A DNA stretch of 48,181 nucleotides from Nocardiopsis chromatogenes YIM 90109 (GTDB lineage: Bacteria > Actinomycetota > Actinomycetes > Streptosporangiales > Streptosporangiaceae), in assembly GCF_000341185.1 (NCBI RefSeq), contig NZ_ANBH01000076.1:1-48181 (forward strand), read 5' to 3'. The first letter of the stretch is position 1; each line of letters starts with the position of its first letter. Below the pieces are notes generated by a model, which saw nothing but the letters and a program-made list of their open reading frames with translations, was not told the origin of the DNA and made no database searches. Of the stretch, positions 30,614 through 39,439 are shown in pieces. The position numbers were made by a program, and so were the translations under genes.

Positions 30614-31942
30614 GTGTCGAACGCATCGCCGCACCCCCCGTCCGCCTCCCGTGAGGACCGCAGGGTCCTCGCGGGGGCGCTTGCCGGAACCACGATCGAG
30701 TGGTATGACTTCTTCGTCTACGCCCAGGCCGCGGGCCTGGTGTTCGCCCCGCACTTCTTCGGCCCGGTGAACGAGCGGGCGCCCGGCCTGGCGACGCTCA
30801 TCTCGCTGGCCACGATCGGCATCAGCTTCCTGTTCCGGCCGCTGGGCGCGGTCGTCGCGGGGCGGTTCGGCGACCGGATCGGCCGCAAGCGCATGCTGGT
30901 CCTGACCCTGCTCCTGATGGGGGCGGCCACCACGCTCATCGGCGTGCTGCCGACCTACGGACAGATCGGCCTGGCCGCGCCCGTCGTCCTCATCCTCCTG
31001 CGCATCCTGCAGGGGTTCTCCGCCGGAGGCGAGTGGGGCGGCGCCGCCCTGCTCTCGGTGGAGCACGCGCCGCTCGGGCGCCGCGGGCTGTACGGCGCCT
31101 TCCCGCAGATCGGCGTGCCGATCGGGCTCATCCTGGCGACCGGCGTGCTGTGGGCCGTGGACGCGGCGACGACCGAGGAGCAGTTCCTGGCGTGGGGGTG
31201 GCGGGTGCCGTTCCTGATGTCGGTGACGCTGATCGTGGTCGGCTACCTGATCCGGAGGGCCGTGGAGGAGAGCCCGGTGTTCCGGGAGCTGGAGGAGCGC
31301 ACCAGGACCTCGTCGGCGCCGCTGCGCGACCTGTTCCGCGGCCAGAGCAGGAACGTGGTGCTCACCGCGCTGGTCTTCATCGGGAACAACGCGGCCGGGT
31401 ACCTGCTCATCGCCTACTTCATCGGCTACGGGACCGGAGTGCTGGGGCTGCCGAGGTCGTCCGTCCTGCTGGCGACGGTCGCGGGGGCGGCGAGCTGGCT
31501 GGTGTTCACGCTCCTGGCGGGGGCACTGTCGGACCGGATCGGCCGGGTGCGCACCTTCCAGATCGGCTATGCGGCGATGTTCGCGTGGATGGTGCCGCTG
31601 TTCCTGCTGATGGACACGCGGGACATCCGCCTGTTCACGGTGGCGGTGCTCGTCATGAGCTTCGGGCTGGGGCTGTCGTACGGTCCCATGTCGGCCCTGT
31701 ACGCCGAGATGTTCCCGGCGTCCGTGCGCTACTCGGGGGTGGCCATCGGCTACGCCCTCGGCGCCGTGCTGGGAGGGGCGTTCGCGCCGACGATCGCCGA
31801 GGCGCTGATGCAGTCCACGGGGAGCGGGCTGTCCGTGGGGGCCTACATCATGGTGCTGTGCGTGGTCTCGGGCGCGGCGGTCTCCATGGTGAAGGAGCCC
31901 AAGGACACCGAACTGGGGGATACGCGCCAGACGGCCCCGTGA
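30614..31942 (+). CDS. MFS transporter, MHS (metabolite:H+ symporter) family
   Basis: A 442-residue, 12-helix proton symporter like ProP or ShiA. It has the MHS start TTIEWYDFFVYAQAAGLVF, the MFS loop 2-3 motif GRFGDRIGRKRML, and FSAGGEWGGAALLSVEHAP in the fifth helix region. The loop 8-9 motif appears as LSDRIGRVRTFQIG. The GTG at 30614 has GGAG 6 bases upstream; an earlier in-frame start at 30569 lacks a site. The substrate may be an organic acid or osmolyte. It stands alone, after the OmpA lipoprotein on the same strand. Confidence 0.9.
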   Translation: MSNASPHPPSASREDRRVLAGALAGTTIEWYDFFVYAQAAGLVFAPHFFGPVNERAPGLATLISLATIGISFLFRPLGAVVAGRFGDRIGRKRMLVLTLLLMGAATTLIGVLPTYGQIGLAAPVVLILLRILQGFSAGGEWGGAALLSVEHAPLGRRGLYGAFPQIGVPIGLILATGVLWAVDAATTEEQFLAWGWRVPFLMSVTLIVVGYLIRRAVEESPVFRELEERTRTSSAPLRDLFRGQSRNVVLTALVFIGNNAAGYLLIAYFIGYGTGVLGLPRSSVLLATVAGAASWLVFTLLAGALSDRIGRVRTFQIGYAAMFAWMVPLFLLMDTRDIRLFTVAVLVMSFGLGLSYGPMSALYAEMFPASVRYSGVAIGYALGAVLGGAFAPTIAEALMQSTGSGLSVGAYIMVLCVVSGAAVSMVKEPKDTELGDTRQTAP

Positions 31943-32021
31943 CCCGGTGCCGCCGGGGAGGAGGGCCGGGCCGGAGCGGGTGCGCGGCCACGGCGGTGCG
32001 GATCCGTCCGCCCGGCCGGGC

Positions 32022-32504
32022 TCATTCGCGCCGGGCGCCCTCGGGCCAGACGATGTCGACGGCGACGCCGCGGCCGCGTGCGGCTTCGACGGCGTCTCCG
32101 GTTCCGCCCCTGCCGCCCGAAGGCCGCCCGTCCCAGACCGCCACGAGCCGGTCGATGCCGCCCAGGACGGCCTCGTTGGCGTCCGCGTAGGCCTGCTCCC
32201 CGGCGGTCCGGTGCGGCATGTAGCGGACGGCGGCCGATCGCATCAGCAGGCCGTCGAACGCGTCGCGGTTGTGCGGACCGACCTTGGCCTCGCGGTAGTC
32301 GACCGAGGGCAGCACGACTTCGAGGCTCCCTCCGGCCTCCAGCACGACCTCGGCGAAGATCTGGTCGGCTCCGCGTGCCAGGCAGGAGAGGCCCACCAGG
32401 CCGCCGTCCCGGTAGGGGGCGATGACTCCGGCCAGTGCCTTGCGCACGAGAGGAACACTGTCGGCCGAGAGGTCGGAGTGGCCGGTGATCCCGATCCGCG
32501 TCAT
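32022..32504 (-). CDS. SLOG-fold protein (putative nucleotide-derivative binding)
   Basis: A 160-residue Rossmann-like protein with SLOG-superfamily features: RIGITGHSDL at the start, GLSCLARGADQIFAE near residue 40, DRLVAVWDGRPSGGRGGTGD near residue 120, and VDIVWPEGARR at the end. Such domains bind or process nucleotide derivatives, often in signalling or defence. No effector domain is fused. ATG 32504 has AGGGAG 5 bases upstream. It lies downstream of the thiopeptide cluster on the same strand after 200 bases; any link to it is unproven. Confidence 0.75.
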   Translation of the reverse strand: MTRIGITGHSDLSADSVPLVRKALAGVIAPYRDGGLVGLSCLARGADQIFAEVVLEAGGSLEVVLPSVDYREAKVGPHNRDAFDGLLMRSAAVRYMPHRTAGEQAYADANEAVLGGIDRLVAVWDGRPSGGRGGTGDAVEAARGRGVAVDIVWPEGARRE

Positions 32505-32704
32505 GTCCGCTCCCTTGGGTCGGTTCCCCGGTCGGCAGCGTACCGGGCGGCTCCCTGCGGACTCCCGCAGCCTCCTGCGGACCCCGGCGCCCGGTTCCGA
32601 CGGCGCGATCGGAGACCGGCGGCGCAGGCGGATGGGGGACGGGGGTGGACGGACCGGACCGGGAGGGGCCCGCCTCAGCAGGCCCGTTCCCGTCGGCGTG
32701 CGGC

Positions 32705-33697
32705 TCAGGACGCCCTGATGTTGATCCGCTTCAGCCAGCGGTCGGTCCCGTCGTGGCGCGCGGCGAAGGAATTCCGCTTGTGGGCCACGCGGTGATTGTT
32801 CAGGATGACATGGTCACCCGGCTCGAGTGGAAATGCGACCTGGTTCCTGTCCATGCTGTCGTGGGCCGCCCGGAACGCGCGGGCGGACTCGTCGCCGTCG
32901 GGTTCCATGTGGGAGGCGTCGAACCGGAGGAAGGGGCGCCTCCTGGATCCGGAGAGGACGGCCGTCGGCTCGCGGTCGCGGAACCGCTTCTCGATATCCT
33001 CGAATTCCCGGTCCGGACCGCCGGGGTCCACCGTGTTGTTCTGCGGAAGGTGCGACCCGTCCGGAATGATTCGGAAGCTCTCCAGGAACAGCAGGTCGAG
33101 GTCCCGGTCCTCGATATCGGCCGGGCGGGGACGCGAGGCGACCAGCGGGATCCGATCCGGGTTCCTCAGGGACGCCAGGACGAGGTAGTCGGCGCGCCGG
33201 GGGTGGAAGGCGTCCTCGGTGTGGAAGGTGAGGGGCAGCTCGCTCCCGTTGCCCAGCCGCTCCTTCTCGTATCCCTTGATCGGGAAGACGTCGTTGACCA
33301 GGTTCCCGTTCTGCTGCGTCGGCCAGGCGAAGGGGGTGCCGAGCAGGTGGCCGTAGAGGATGAGGGGGATCTCCTCGGGGAACTCCCGGTTCGGCCTGGG
33401 GCGGTCCCTCCAGTCCGCGGGGGTCGGCCCGATGCGGTCCTCGTCGACGACGTGGCCTCTGATCACGCAGTGGTCCGCGCTTTCGCGCTTGAACCCGCCG
33501 AGGAAGTCCCGGACACGTCGGGGAATCCGGCGCGCTATTTCCCGTGTTTCGGCGAAGAGCGCCTCACCGAGCATCGAAGAGTGCCGCGTCGCGAGCTCGA
33601 CGCAAAGGTCGTTGATGCGACCGCTCTCCTCTTCGGTGAGAGTCAGTTCGCTGTGATGGGCACCGTCGTCATTGCTTCCCAAGGCCCTACCCTTCAA
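32705..33697 (-). CDS. Clavaminate-synthase-like Fe(II)/2-oxoglutarate oxygenase (VioC/AsnO-type)
   Basis: About 330 residues, the length and pattern of non-heme iron amino-acid beta-hydroxylases (VioC, AsnO, OrfP). The metal ligands His159 and Glu161 (TFHTEDAFHPRRADYL, the HxE variant typical of this branch) and His306 (NNHRVAHKRNSF) are present, and Arg320 in DGTDRWLKRIN can bind 2-oxoglutarate. TWATQQ-like AWPTQQNGNLVNDVFPIKGY matches the family. The start is uncertain: TTG 33697 or TTG 33682. It lies 231 bases downstream of the YcaO gene and could hydroxylate a residue of the thiopeptide (Asn and Gln are in the core) or an unrelated free amino acid. Confidence 0.82.
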   Translation of the reverse strand: MKGRALGSNDDGAHHSELTLTEEESGRINDLCVELATRHSSMLGEALFAETREIARRIPRRVRDFLGGFKRESADHCVIRGHVVDEDRIGPTPADWRDRPRPNREFPEEIPLILYGHLLGTPFAWPTQQNGNLVNDVFPIKGYEKERLGNGSELPLTFHTEDAFHPRRADYLVLASLRNPDRIPLVASRPRPADIEDRDLDLLFLESFRIIPDGSHLPQNNTVDPGGPDREFEDIEKRFRDREPTAVLSGSRRRPFLRFDASHMEPDGDESARAFRAAHDSMDRNQVAFPLEPGDHVILNNHRVAHKRNSFAARHDGTDRWLKRINIRAS

Positions 33698-33928
33698 CGT
33701 CTTCCACGATCGGCCGCGGGCAGCCTAGGTCGGTGGCGGTGGTGGGAGGAAGTTTCCCATGGTGACACTGTGCTTTCCTGAGGACCGCGGTAGCCGCCCA
33801 CCGCCCGCGGCGACCTGCCCCCACTCCCAGCACCCCGGGCAGGGCCCGCAGGCGTGGGGCCGGAGCCGCCGAAAGAGCACCCTCACGGTCGCCCCCTTAC
33901 GAGACTCGCGGGCTGAAGGATACGGCCG

Positions 33929-35926
33929 TTACGGGAACGGGTGCGGCTCGGCGTTGACGGCCGCGGCGGGGAGGTCGCCGTCCCGGAATCCCAACAGCCG
34001 CGGCACTGTCCGCAGGCGGGGCAGGCCCTCGATCCGGCGGTTGCGGTGGCCGAAGGTCATGGGCAGCGTCCCGGGAACGATGACCTTGACGCAGGACAGG
34101 CCGCCGAGTTCGTGCTCCGGAGTCGTCTGATCGACGACGATCACGTCCAATCCGGCGCCGAGGCAGCGGTCGACCGCAGCACGGGCGTGGTCCCGCAGAT
34201 CGTCGCCGTGAAACCCCGCGGAGTCCCCGATCGAACCCAGTTCGCGGGTATGCGGTGAGTCGATCAGGTATGCCAGGCGCTCGGCGGCGGAGGGATCGGC
34301 ATAGCACAGCGCATGGTCCTCCATATGGGTGACCAGTTCCGGTTGGCCGGCCATGGTCCTGGCGCGGCCGGGGTCCGTGCGGTACCGCTCGGTGACGTCC
34401 CCCAGGATGGGAACGAGTTCACTCAGGGCGTTCTGGGCGGCGCCTGCGGCGGTGGGGTGCGAACCGGCGGCGCAGACGACCGCGGGGCGGTCGTCACCGC
34501 CTCCTGCGGGGTTGACCGCCATCGCCCATACGCACGGCAGACCCAGCTCGGTGGTGGTGTCGAACAGCAGCATCCTGTAGCCGGTGCCTGCCTCGGCGGC
34601 GGCCATTCGGAGGGCCACGGCCGAGTCGGTGTCCGCTACCCGAATGCGGGGTGCCGGGAGGCGTGCGTACCAGGTCAGCAGGAAGGCATCGCGTTCGGCG
34701 ACTTCCAGCAGGCCGTACAGGACCGCCTCCGCGAGCGAGCCGCCCAGGGCGCAGCCGTTGGAGATCTCGTAGACGAAGGCCGGGTCTTCCCGGCCGGTGA
34801 GGGAACTGTTGTAGAAGGCATAGGAGAGCGGGACCAGGACCGGCTCTCCGCGGGCGAATGAATGGCCCCACACCCAGGAGTACTCGGTCCGCTCGTCGAA
34901 GGGGGAGTAGGGGAAGTCCGGTTCGGTGTAGCGCTGCGGGTCGTGCAGGCCGAGTTCGCGGGGGTCGAGCGCCTGGCCCTTGATGTCGGCGTAGGCGGCG
35001 GTCACCACGGTGTCGCCGCGTGCCCCCGCCGCCCGGGGGACGCTTCCGTAGCGCTCCAGCGCCTCCATCAGTGCGACCTTGCGGCTCGCGGGGAAGGTGG
35101 CGGCGCGGCCGGACCCGGCCTCCTCGATGCCCGCCCCGAGACCGACCCGCGCAGCGGTGACGACCAGGCCGCCCGCGGACACGTAGCTTCGGGGTCGGGC
35201 GACGATGCCCGTCGAGTCGTCGACGTACAGTGCCTCGAGCCGATCCAGTTCGGCGCCGATGTCCCGGGACCTGTAGCTGCCCGGAGCGTAGGCGGGGGAG
35301 GCGGCCAGCGTGAGCGGCCGGGGCGCGTCGCCGCCTGCGGCGGATCCGCCGCACACCGGGCACAGCGGGTCGGGGAGGAAGGTGTGGCGCGCCAGAGCCA
35401 ATGTCTCCAGGTCCAATCGCAGCAGCGCGGTGCGCGTCCGGGGCTCGGTGCCGTCGACGAGTGACGCCATCTCGTCGAGCACCAGGTGGGCGGCCACATC
35501 GGCGGCCACCGGCGTCAGCCAGTCGGACGGGGTGGTGGACAGCCGTTCGCGGTGCGCCCGCAGCACGGCGTGTCGCTCCGGTTCGTCCGGGGCGATGCGT
35601 CGGCGGCGCAGTTCCGCGCAGCGGCCGCAGCCGGGACCGCCCGTACGCTCCGTCGGACCGATCACGACGTCGTTGAGTTCGGCACGGACGCGCAGCCACG
35701 GGACACCGAGGCGCGCCGCGGTCGGCCGGGCCTGCGCGGCACGGTCCAGGTTCCAGGAATCGTCGGCCGTGACGAGCGCGTCCCAGACCGGGGCCGCCCC
35801 GTCGCCGGTCCCTTCGGGTGAGACCTCGGCGTTGCGTTCCGCGGCCGCGCCGGTGATCGCCTCGGCGAGCAGGCCCGTGCCGTACAGCAGAATCGACCGA
35901 GGCCGGGTGGGGGCGGAGTCAGGCAT
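33929..35926 (-). CDS. YcaO azole cyclodehydratase with N-terminal E1-like zinc domain (TbtG-like)
   Basis: This 665-residue enzyme should activate backbone amides with ATP and cyclise Cys (and perhaps Ser/Thr) to azolines. The N-terminal 200 residues are the E1-like partner domain with a tetra-Cys zinc site (CGRC at 100-103, CPVC at 189-192). The YcaO domain follows, with FPASRKVALMEALERYGS and YEISNGCALGGSLAEAVLYG before LLEVAERDAFLLTWY. The protein ends in PHPFP, the PxPxP motif found on catalytic azoline-forming YcaO proteins. Its ATG overlaps the upstream gene by 8 bases. It is the last of the coupled thiopeptide genes. Confidence 0.93.
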   Translation of the reverse strand: MPDSAPTRPRSILLYGTGLLAEAITGAAAERNAEVSPEGTGDGAAPVWDALVTADDSWNLDRAAQARPTAARLGVPWLRVRAELNDVVIGPTERTGGPGCGRCAELRRRRIAPDEPERHAVLRAHRERLSTTPSDWLTPVAADVAAHLVLDEMASLVDGTEPRTRTALLRLDLETLALARHTFLPDPLCPVCGGSAAGGDAPRPLTLAASPAYAPGSYRSRDIGAELDRLEALYVDDSTGIVARPRSYVSAGGLVVTAARVGLGAGIEEAGSGRAATFPASRKVALMEALERYGSVPRAAGARGDTVVTAAYADIKGQALDPRELGLHDPQRYTEPDFPYSPFDERTEYSWVWGHSFARGEPVLVPLSYAFYNSSLTGREDPAFVYEISNGCALGGSLAEAVLYGLLEVAERDAFLLTWYARLPAPRIRVADTDSAVALRMAAAEAGTGYRMLLFDTTTELGLPCVWAMAVNPAGGGDDRPAVVCAAGSHPTAAGAAQNALSELVPILGDVTERYRTDPGRARTMAGQPELVTHMEDHALCYADPSAAERLAYLIDSPHTRELGSIGDSAGFHGDDLRDHARAAVDRCLGAGLDVIVVDQTTPEHELGGLSCVKVIVPGTLPMTFGHRNRRIEGLPRLRTVPRLLGFRDGDLPAAAVNAEPHPFP

Positions 35927-38003
35927 CGAACATCACCACCGAGACGATGTAGGGAAGGATGGCCGCAGTGGCGGGGTCGTGGTCGAGCGGGACGGCAACG
36001 GCCACTTTGCCGCGGCGGCGCAGGAGAGCGGCGGTCCGCTGCGGGTCCGGCGAACGGTCGGCGGCGCTGCCCGCCGTGGGGCGGTGGGTGCCGTCGCCCT
36101 CGGGGCGGGGGACCGGCTCGGTGCGCGGAGTGCCGAGCGATGCGTGACAGGAACCGCCGCGGGCTTCCGGGGGAAGCTGGTCGCGCATCACCAGGCGCAC
36201 CAGTCCGGTGCTCAGGGCGGAGGCGGCATCGGCGCCTGTGGCACAGCCGACCAGTGTCGCGCCCTGCCGCAGCGCCAGCACGGTCGGCCCGCGCGCCTCG
36301 CTCAGGTCGTCGACCTCGGGGAGCCCGGCGAGGCCGGCCAGGTGGTCCCGGCAGCGAGTCCCGGCGGAGTCCAGCGCGATCCCTGTCGGGTCGATCCGTC
36401 GGCCAGGGGCGGCTCGGCCGGGAGCGGCGCTCGCTTCGCGGCACATGTGGTCGAACAGTGCCGTGGTGAGCGCTTGCCGCCAGGAGTGGCCCGCGACTCG
36501 GCAAGGAGCGGCCCGCACGGCAGAGGCCGGTACCAGGCGGAGGCGGTCGGGGGCATCGACCTCGAAGCCCCACAGGAAGCCGCCGTGCAGCTCCGCTGCC
36601 GCATGCTGCGGATCGGCCGCCGAGTCCTCGCTTAGGGCCGGGTGCGCTGTGCCTTCAGCGGTCAGCATCCGGCGCGGGTCCAGATGGTGGGCGCAGTGGT
36701 CGGCCAAGGCTGCCAAGGCGGCGGAGCATCGGGCCTGTTCGGGGTCGAACCCGCCTCCGAAGCGAACCGGGGGCGGCGGGCCGCACTTCGGCGCTTCGGG
36801 GATGGCGCGGGCGCGTGCTCGGCAGAGGTTGAGCGGCAGTTGCGGCAGATCGGCTTCGCCCAGCTCGATCGGCCCGAGCTGGGGATCGATGAGGGGGGCG
36901 GCTCGCCGGGAGAAGTCGGCCATGCCGATGGGCTCGCCGCGGGCGAGCCGGGCTATGCGCTGTCGGAACTCCGCCTCGGTATCGGCCGCGGCCGACCGGG
37001 TGCGGGGATGCGGCAGGCAGGAGGAGCCGTAGGAGGCCAGGGTGGCGCGCTCGATCCGCACCATATCGGGGGTCTTGCGGCGGGTCGCGGCCCCGGTCAG
37101 GCCGCGCATGGCGGAATGCACCAGCCGTGACGCCATCACGGTCTCCGCGGTCGTGGTGCTTCCTGCGGCGGCCTTACCGCCGTCGCCGGGGGACCCGGGG
37201 CCCTTGGGGTGCGGCCCCCCACTGCGGAGTACGGCGGCGCGGCGCAATTCGAGATCGCGCCACCCCGGGGCTTCGGGCTCGGCGGGCCGCGGCGGCAACA
37301 GCCAGGCGTGCTCTGCATCCAGGACGAGCAGCGCCAGCGGGGTTCCGGCCGCCCGGCACGCCCGCTCCAGCCGACCGGCGGCGCGGGTGTCCGCAATCGC
37401 CAGGACCGCGCTGAAGCGGTCGGCGATCGCCTCGGCCTCGCGGGGCCCGTCGTACCGGCGCAGGTTCTGGGCCGGTTCGCGGCACCAGCGCCGCCAGGTC
37501 TCGCGGCTCCATTCCGGGGCAGGGCCGGCGTCGGACAGGGGGGCCGCGCTGACATCGAGCAATCCGGAACGCAGGGCCGCGCGCACCAGCGGTGTCAGTG
37601 TCCGTTGCGGGGCGATCGCCGCCACGGAGGCGGCGCGGTAGGAGGCCCACGCGCCTGCCGCCTCCAGGCCGCCGGTGTGGGAGAGGAACCGGTCCTCCGG
37701 CTCGCGGTTCGGGGCGGTGTCCGCGCCGTCTCCCGGAGGGCCGGGCGGCTCGGGGGCCTCGGTAAGGGCGCCATGGCGGCGCAGGCCTGCGAGTACCTCC
37801 CGCAGCGCCGGGCGCCGGTCGGGCGGCACCGCGTTGATCAGGTCGGCTTCGGTGTGCGAGTCGTCCAGGTGCGGCAGTAGGCGCGTCGTCCAGGCGGCAC
37901 CCGGCCCGCTGAGCGTGAGAATGCCGCGGTGGGTCAACAACGCGACTCCCTCGGCGGTGGCCGCGTGATAGGTGTCCGCGCGCAGACGCAGGGGGGCGCT
38001 CAT
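35919..38003 (-). CDS. Ocin-ThiF-like leader-binding protein with RRE domain (TbtF-like)
   Basis: A 694-residue protein that presents the precursor to the cyclodehydratase. The first 85 residues look like a RiPP recognition element (LRLRADTYHAATAEGVALLT, then a helical LREVLAGLRRHGALTE). The rest fits the ocin-ThiF-like family of thiopeptide clusters: GLEAAGAWASYRAASVAAIA, MASRLVHSAMRGLTG, and a C-terminal repeat of the fold. No ATP motif of real ThiF enzymes is seen. The ATGA overlap with the SagB gene upstream and an 8-base overlap with the YcaO gene indicate stoichiometric synthesis. The weak Pro/Ala-rich linkers are normal. Confidence 0.88.
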   Translation of the reverse strand: MSAPLRLRADTYHAATAEGVALLTHRGILTLSGPGAAWTTRLLPHLDDSHTEADLINAVPPDRRPALREVLAGLRRHGALTEAPEPPGPPGDGADTAPNREPEDRFLSHTGGLEAAGAWASYRAASVAAIAPQRTLTPLVRAALRSGLLDVSAAPLSDAGPAPEWSRETWRRWCREPAQNLRRYDGPREAEAIADRFSAVLAIADTRAAGRLERACRAAGTPLALLVLDAEHAWLLPPRPAEPEAPGWRDLELRRAAVLRSGGPHPKGPGSPGDGGKAAAGSTTTAETVMASRLVHSAMRGLTGAATRRKTPDMVRIERATLASYGSSCLPHPRTRSAAADTEAEFRQRIARLARGEPIGMADFSRRAAPLIDPQLGPIELGEADLPQLPLNLCRARARAIPEAPKCGPPPPVRFGGGFDPEQARCSAALAALADHCAHHLDPRRMLTAEGTAHPALSEDSAADPQHAAAELHGGFLWGFEVDAPDRLRLVPASAVRAAPCRVAGHSWRQALTTALFDHMCREASAAPGRAAPGRRIDPTGIALDSAGTRCRDHLAGLAGLPEVDDLSEARGPTVLALRQGATLVGCATGADAASALSTGLVRLVMRDQLPPEARGGSCHASLGTPRTEPVPRPEGDGTHRPTAGSAADRSPDPQRTAALLRRRGKVAVAVPLDHDPATAAILPYIVSVVMFDA

Positions 38004-39439
38004 CCCCGCACCCCCTTCGTGGGCGGGTGAGTGCCCAGGACGAACTCGCCGACGCTGCCCTCGACCAGAGGGTCCCGGCCGGTGACCCGTTCGAACTGCG
38101 CCGTGTCGCCGACGCCCAATGCCCGGGACGCCAGTCCCATGGCAGTGGCGACATTGTGCATCGTCTGGTACAGCGCCCCGAGGTTCTTCAGGATGAGGGC
38201 GTAGCAGAGATTCTCATACCGCCACATGATCCGGCCGAAGCGGGCGGCGATGACGAACAGCACCTGCGGTTCGCCGTCGGCTCCGGCCGTGGCCCAGGCC
38301 GCCGCACGTACGAGGCGGCGCACCGGCGCCGAGTATTCGCTGACGCGCACCAGGCGGTGCCCCGCAGGGTCGTAGTGGTAGAGGCCCGCATCGAGCCCCT
38401 GGACGTGGCGCACGACGGGATAGAGCTCGAGATCGCCCCCGCCGCTTCCTCCGGTGATCGACGGGCGGTGCACGTGCTCGACACCGTCGACGATGTCGGA
38501 CTGGAGCGTCCGTGCGCTCCGGTACAGGAACTCGCCGAGGGAACGCAGGCCGATCGGCCGGGCGTCGTCGTGGTCGGCGCTGCTGCGGCGCCGTTCGATC
38601 ACCGAGGTCAAGGTGCGGTCCTCGGTGAGAAGCCGCTCCAGGTCAGGGACGAACAGGTCGACGGCGGGCCCGGGATAGGGTGCGGGACGGGCGGGGACCG
38701 GCGCGAATCGGTCCTGTGCCCAGTCGCTGCGCCCCATCCTCAGCCCCGGATGGACGATCCACCGGGTGTTCGTGTGGAACCACAGGTCGTGGGCGGACCA
38801 CTGCGCCCCGGCAAGGTCGGACTCCTCGCGCGGGTCGGCGAGCAATCCGGCGTTCTCCAGGTCCAGACGCAGGCGCAGGGCGGTGCCGTCGCCGTCGCCC
38901 GCATCGCCGTCCCCGTGCTCCAGGTCGGCCAGATGGCGCAGCAGCGCCGGCTCTGTGAACGTGAGGCGGGCACGGCCCCGAGGGGAGTGCGCGACCATGT
39001 CCGTGCCGTCCCGCCGGAGCACGGTGAACCGCGAGAGCCGGGGTGGGGAGTCGGCGACCGGAGGCGGCCGCCGATCCGCGATCGCCGCGGTCTCGATCGT
39101 ATACAGCCGGTGTTCTCCTGCGCAGACGGTGACTACCAGCCAGCCGCGGGTGCGCAGGCGCTGCAGCAGCGCGCGGCACTCCGGGTCGTCCACGCCGGGA
39201 CCGTCGGCCTCCTCGGAGAGGGGCCGGGGGCGGTCGGCGGGCATCGGCGCCGTCGCCAGTCGGCGCAGCAGATCGTATTGGGCAGCGCTGATCCGGCCGA
39301 GCGGCTCATGGTCGAGGCCGCACACCAGGTGGCGCATTCCGTCACTGTCCTTCACGCTGGTCACCCCCGGACGGAGGTGGAGGAGTTCGCGGATCGGCGC
39401 GGTTGCACCGCATGCGGCCGCGGCGTGCGATTCCCCCAT
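38000..39439 (-). CDS. SagB-type azoline dehydrogenase (TbtE-like)
   Basis: A 479-residue FMN enzyme that oxidises azolines to thiazoles/oxazoles. The N-terminal half is the thiopeptide-type extension with an HLVCGLDHEPLGRISAAQ region. The nitroreductase-fold half starts near residue 285 with LTSVIERRRSSADHDD and continues with SLGEFLYRSAR, LFVIAARFGRIMWRYENLCY and NLGALYQTMHNVATAMGLAS, where FMN-binding residues lie. ATG 39439 follows GAGGAGG; it overlaps the stop of the upstream gene (TGATG). It is followed by the RRE/ocin-ThiF gene. Confidence 0.9.
   Translation of the reverse strand: MGESHAAAACGATAPIRELLHLRPGVTSVKDSDGMRHLVCGLDHEPLGRISAAQYDLLRRLATAPMPADRPRPLSEEADGPGVDDPECRALLQRLRTRGWLVVTVCAGEHRLYTIETAAIADRRPPPVADSPPRLSRFTVLRRDGTDMVAHSPRGRARLTFTEPALLRHLADLEHGDGDAGDGDGTALRLRLDLENAGLLADPREESDLAGAQWSAHDLWFHTNTRWIVHPGLRMGRSDWAQDRFAPVPARPAPYPGPAVDLFVPDLERLLTEDRTLTSVIERRRSSADHDDARPIGLRSLGEFLYRSARTLQSDIVDGVEHVHRPSITGGSGGGDLELYPVVRHVQGLDAGLYHYDPAGHRLVRVSEYSAPVRRLVRAAAWATAGADGEPQVLFVIAARFGRIMWRYENLCYALILKNLGALYQTMHNVATAMGLASRALGVGDTAQFERVTGRDPLVEGSVGEFVLGTHPPTKGVRG

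Noticed and set aside
33698..33928. Possible second precursor peptide between the YcaO and oxygenase genes
   Set aside because: The short frames there have no leader-like motif (no DLPxDVF-type sequence) and no Cys/Ser-rich end; treated as a spacer.
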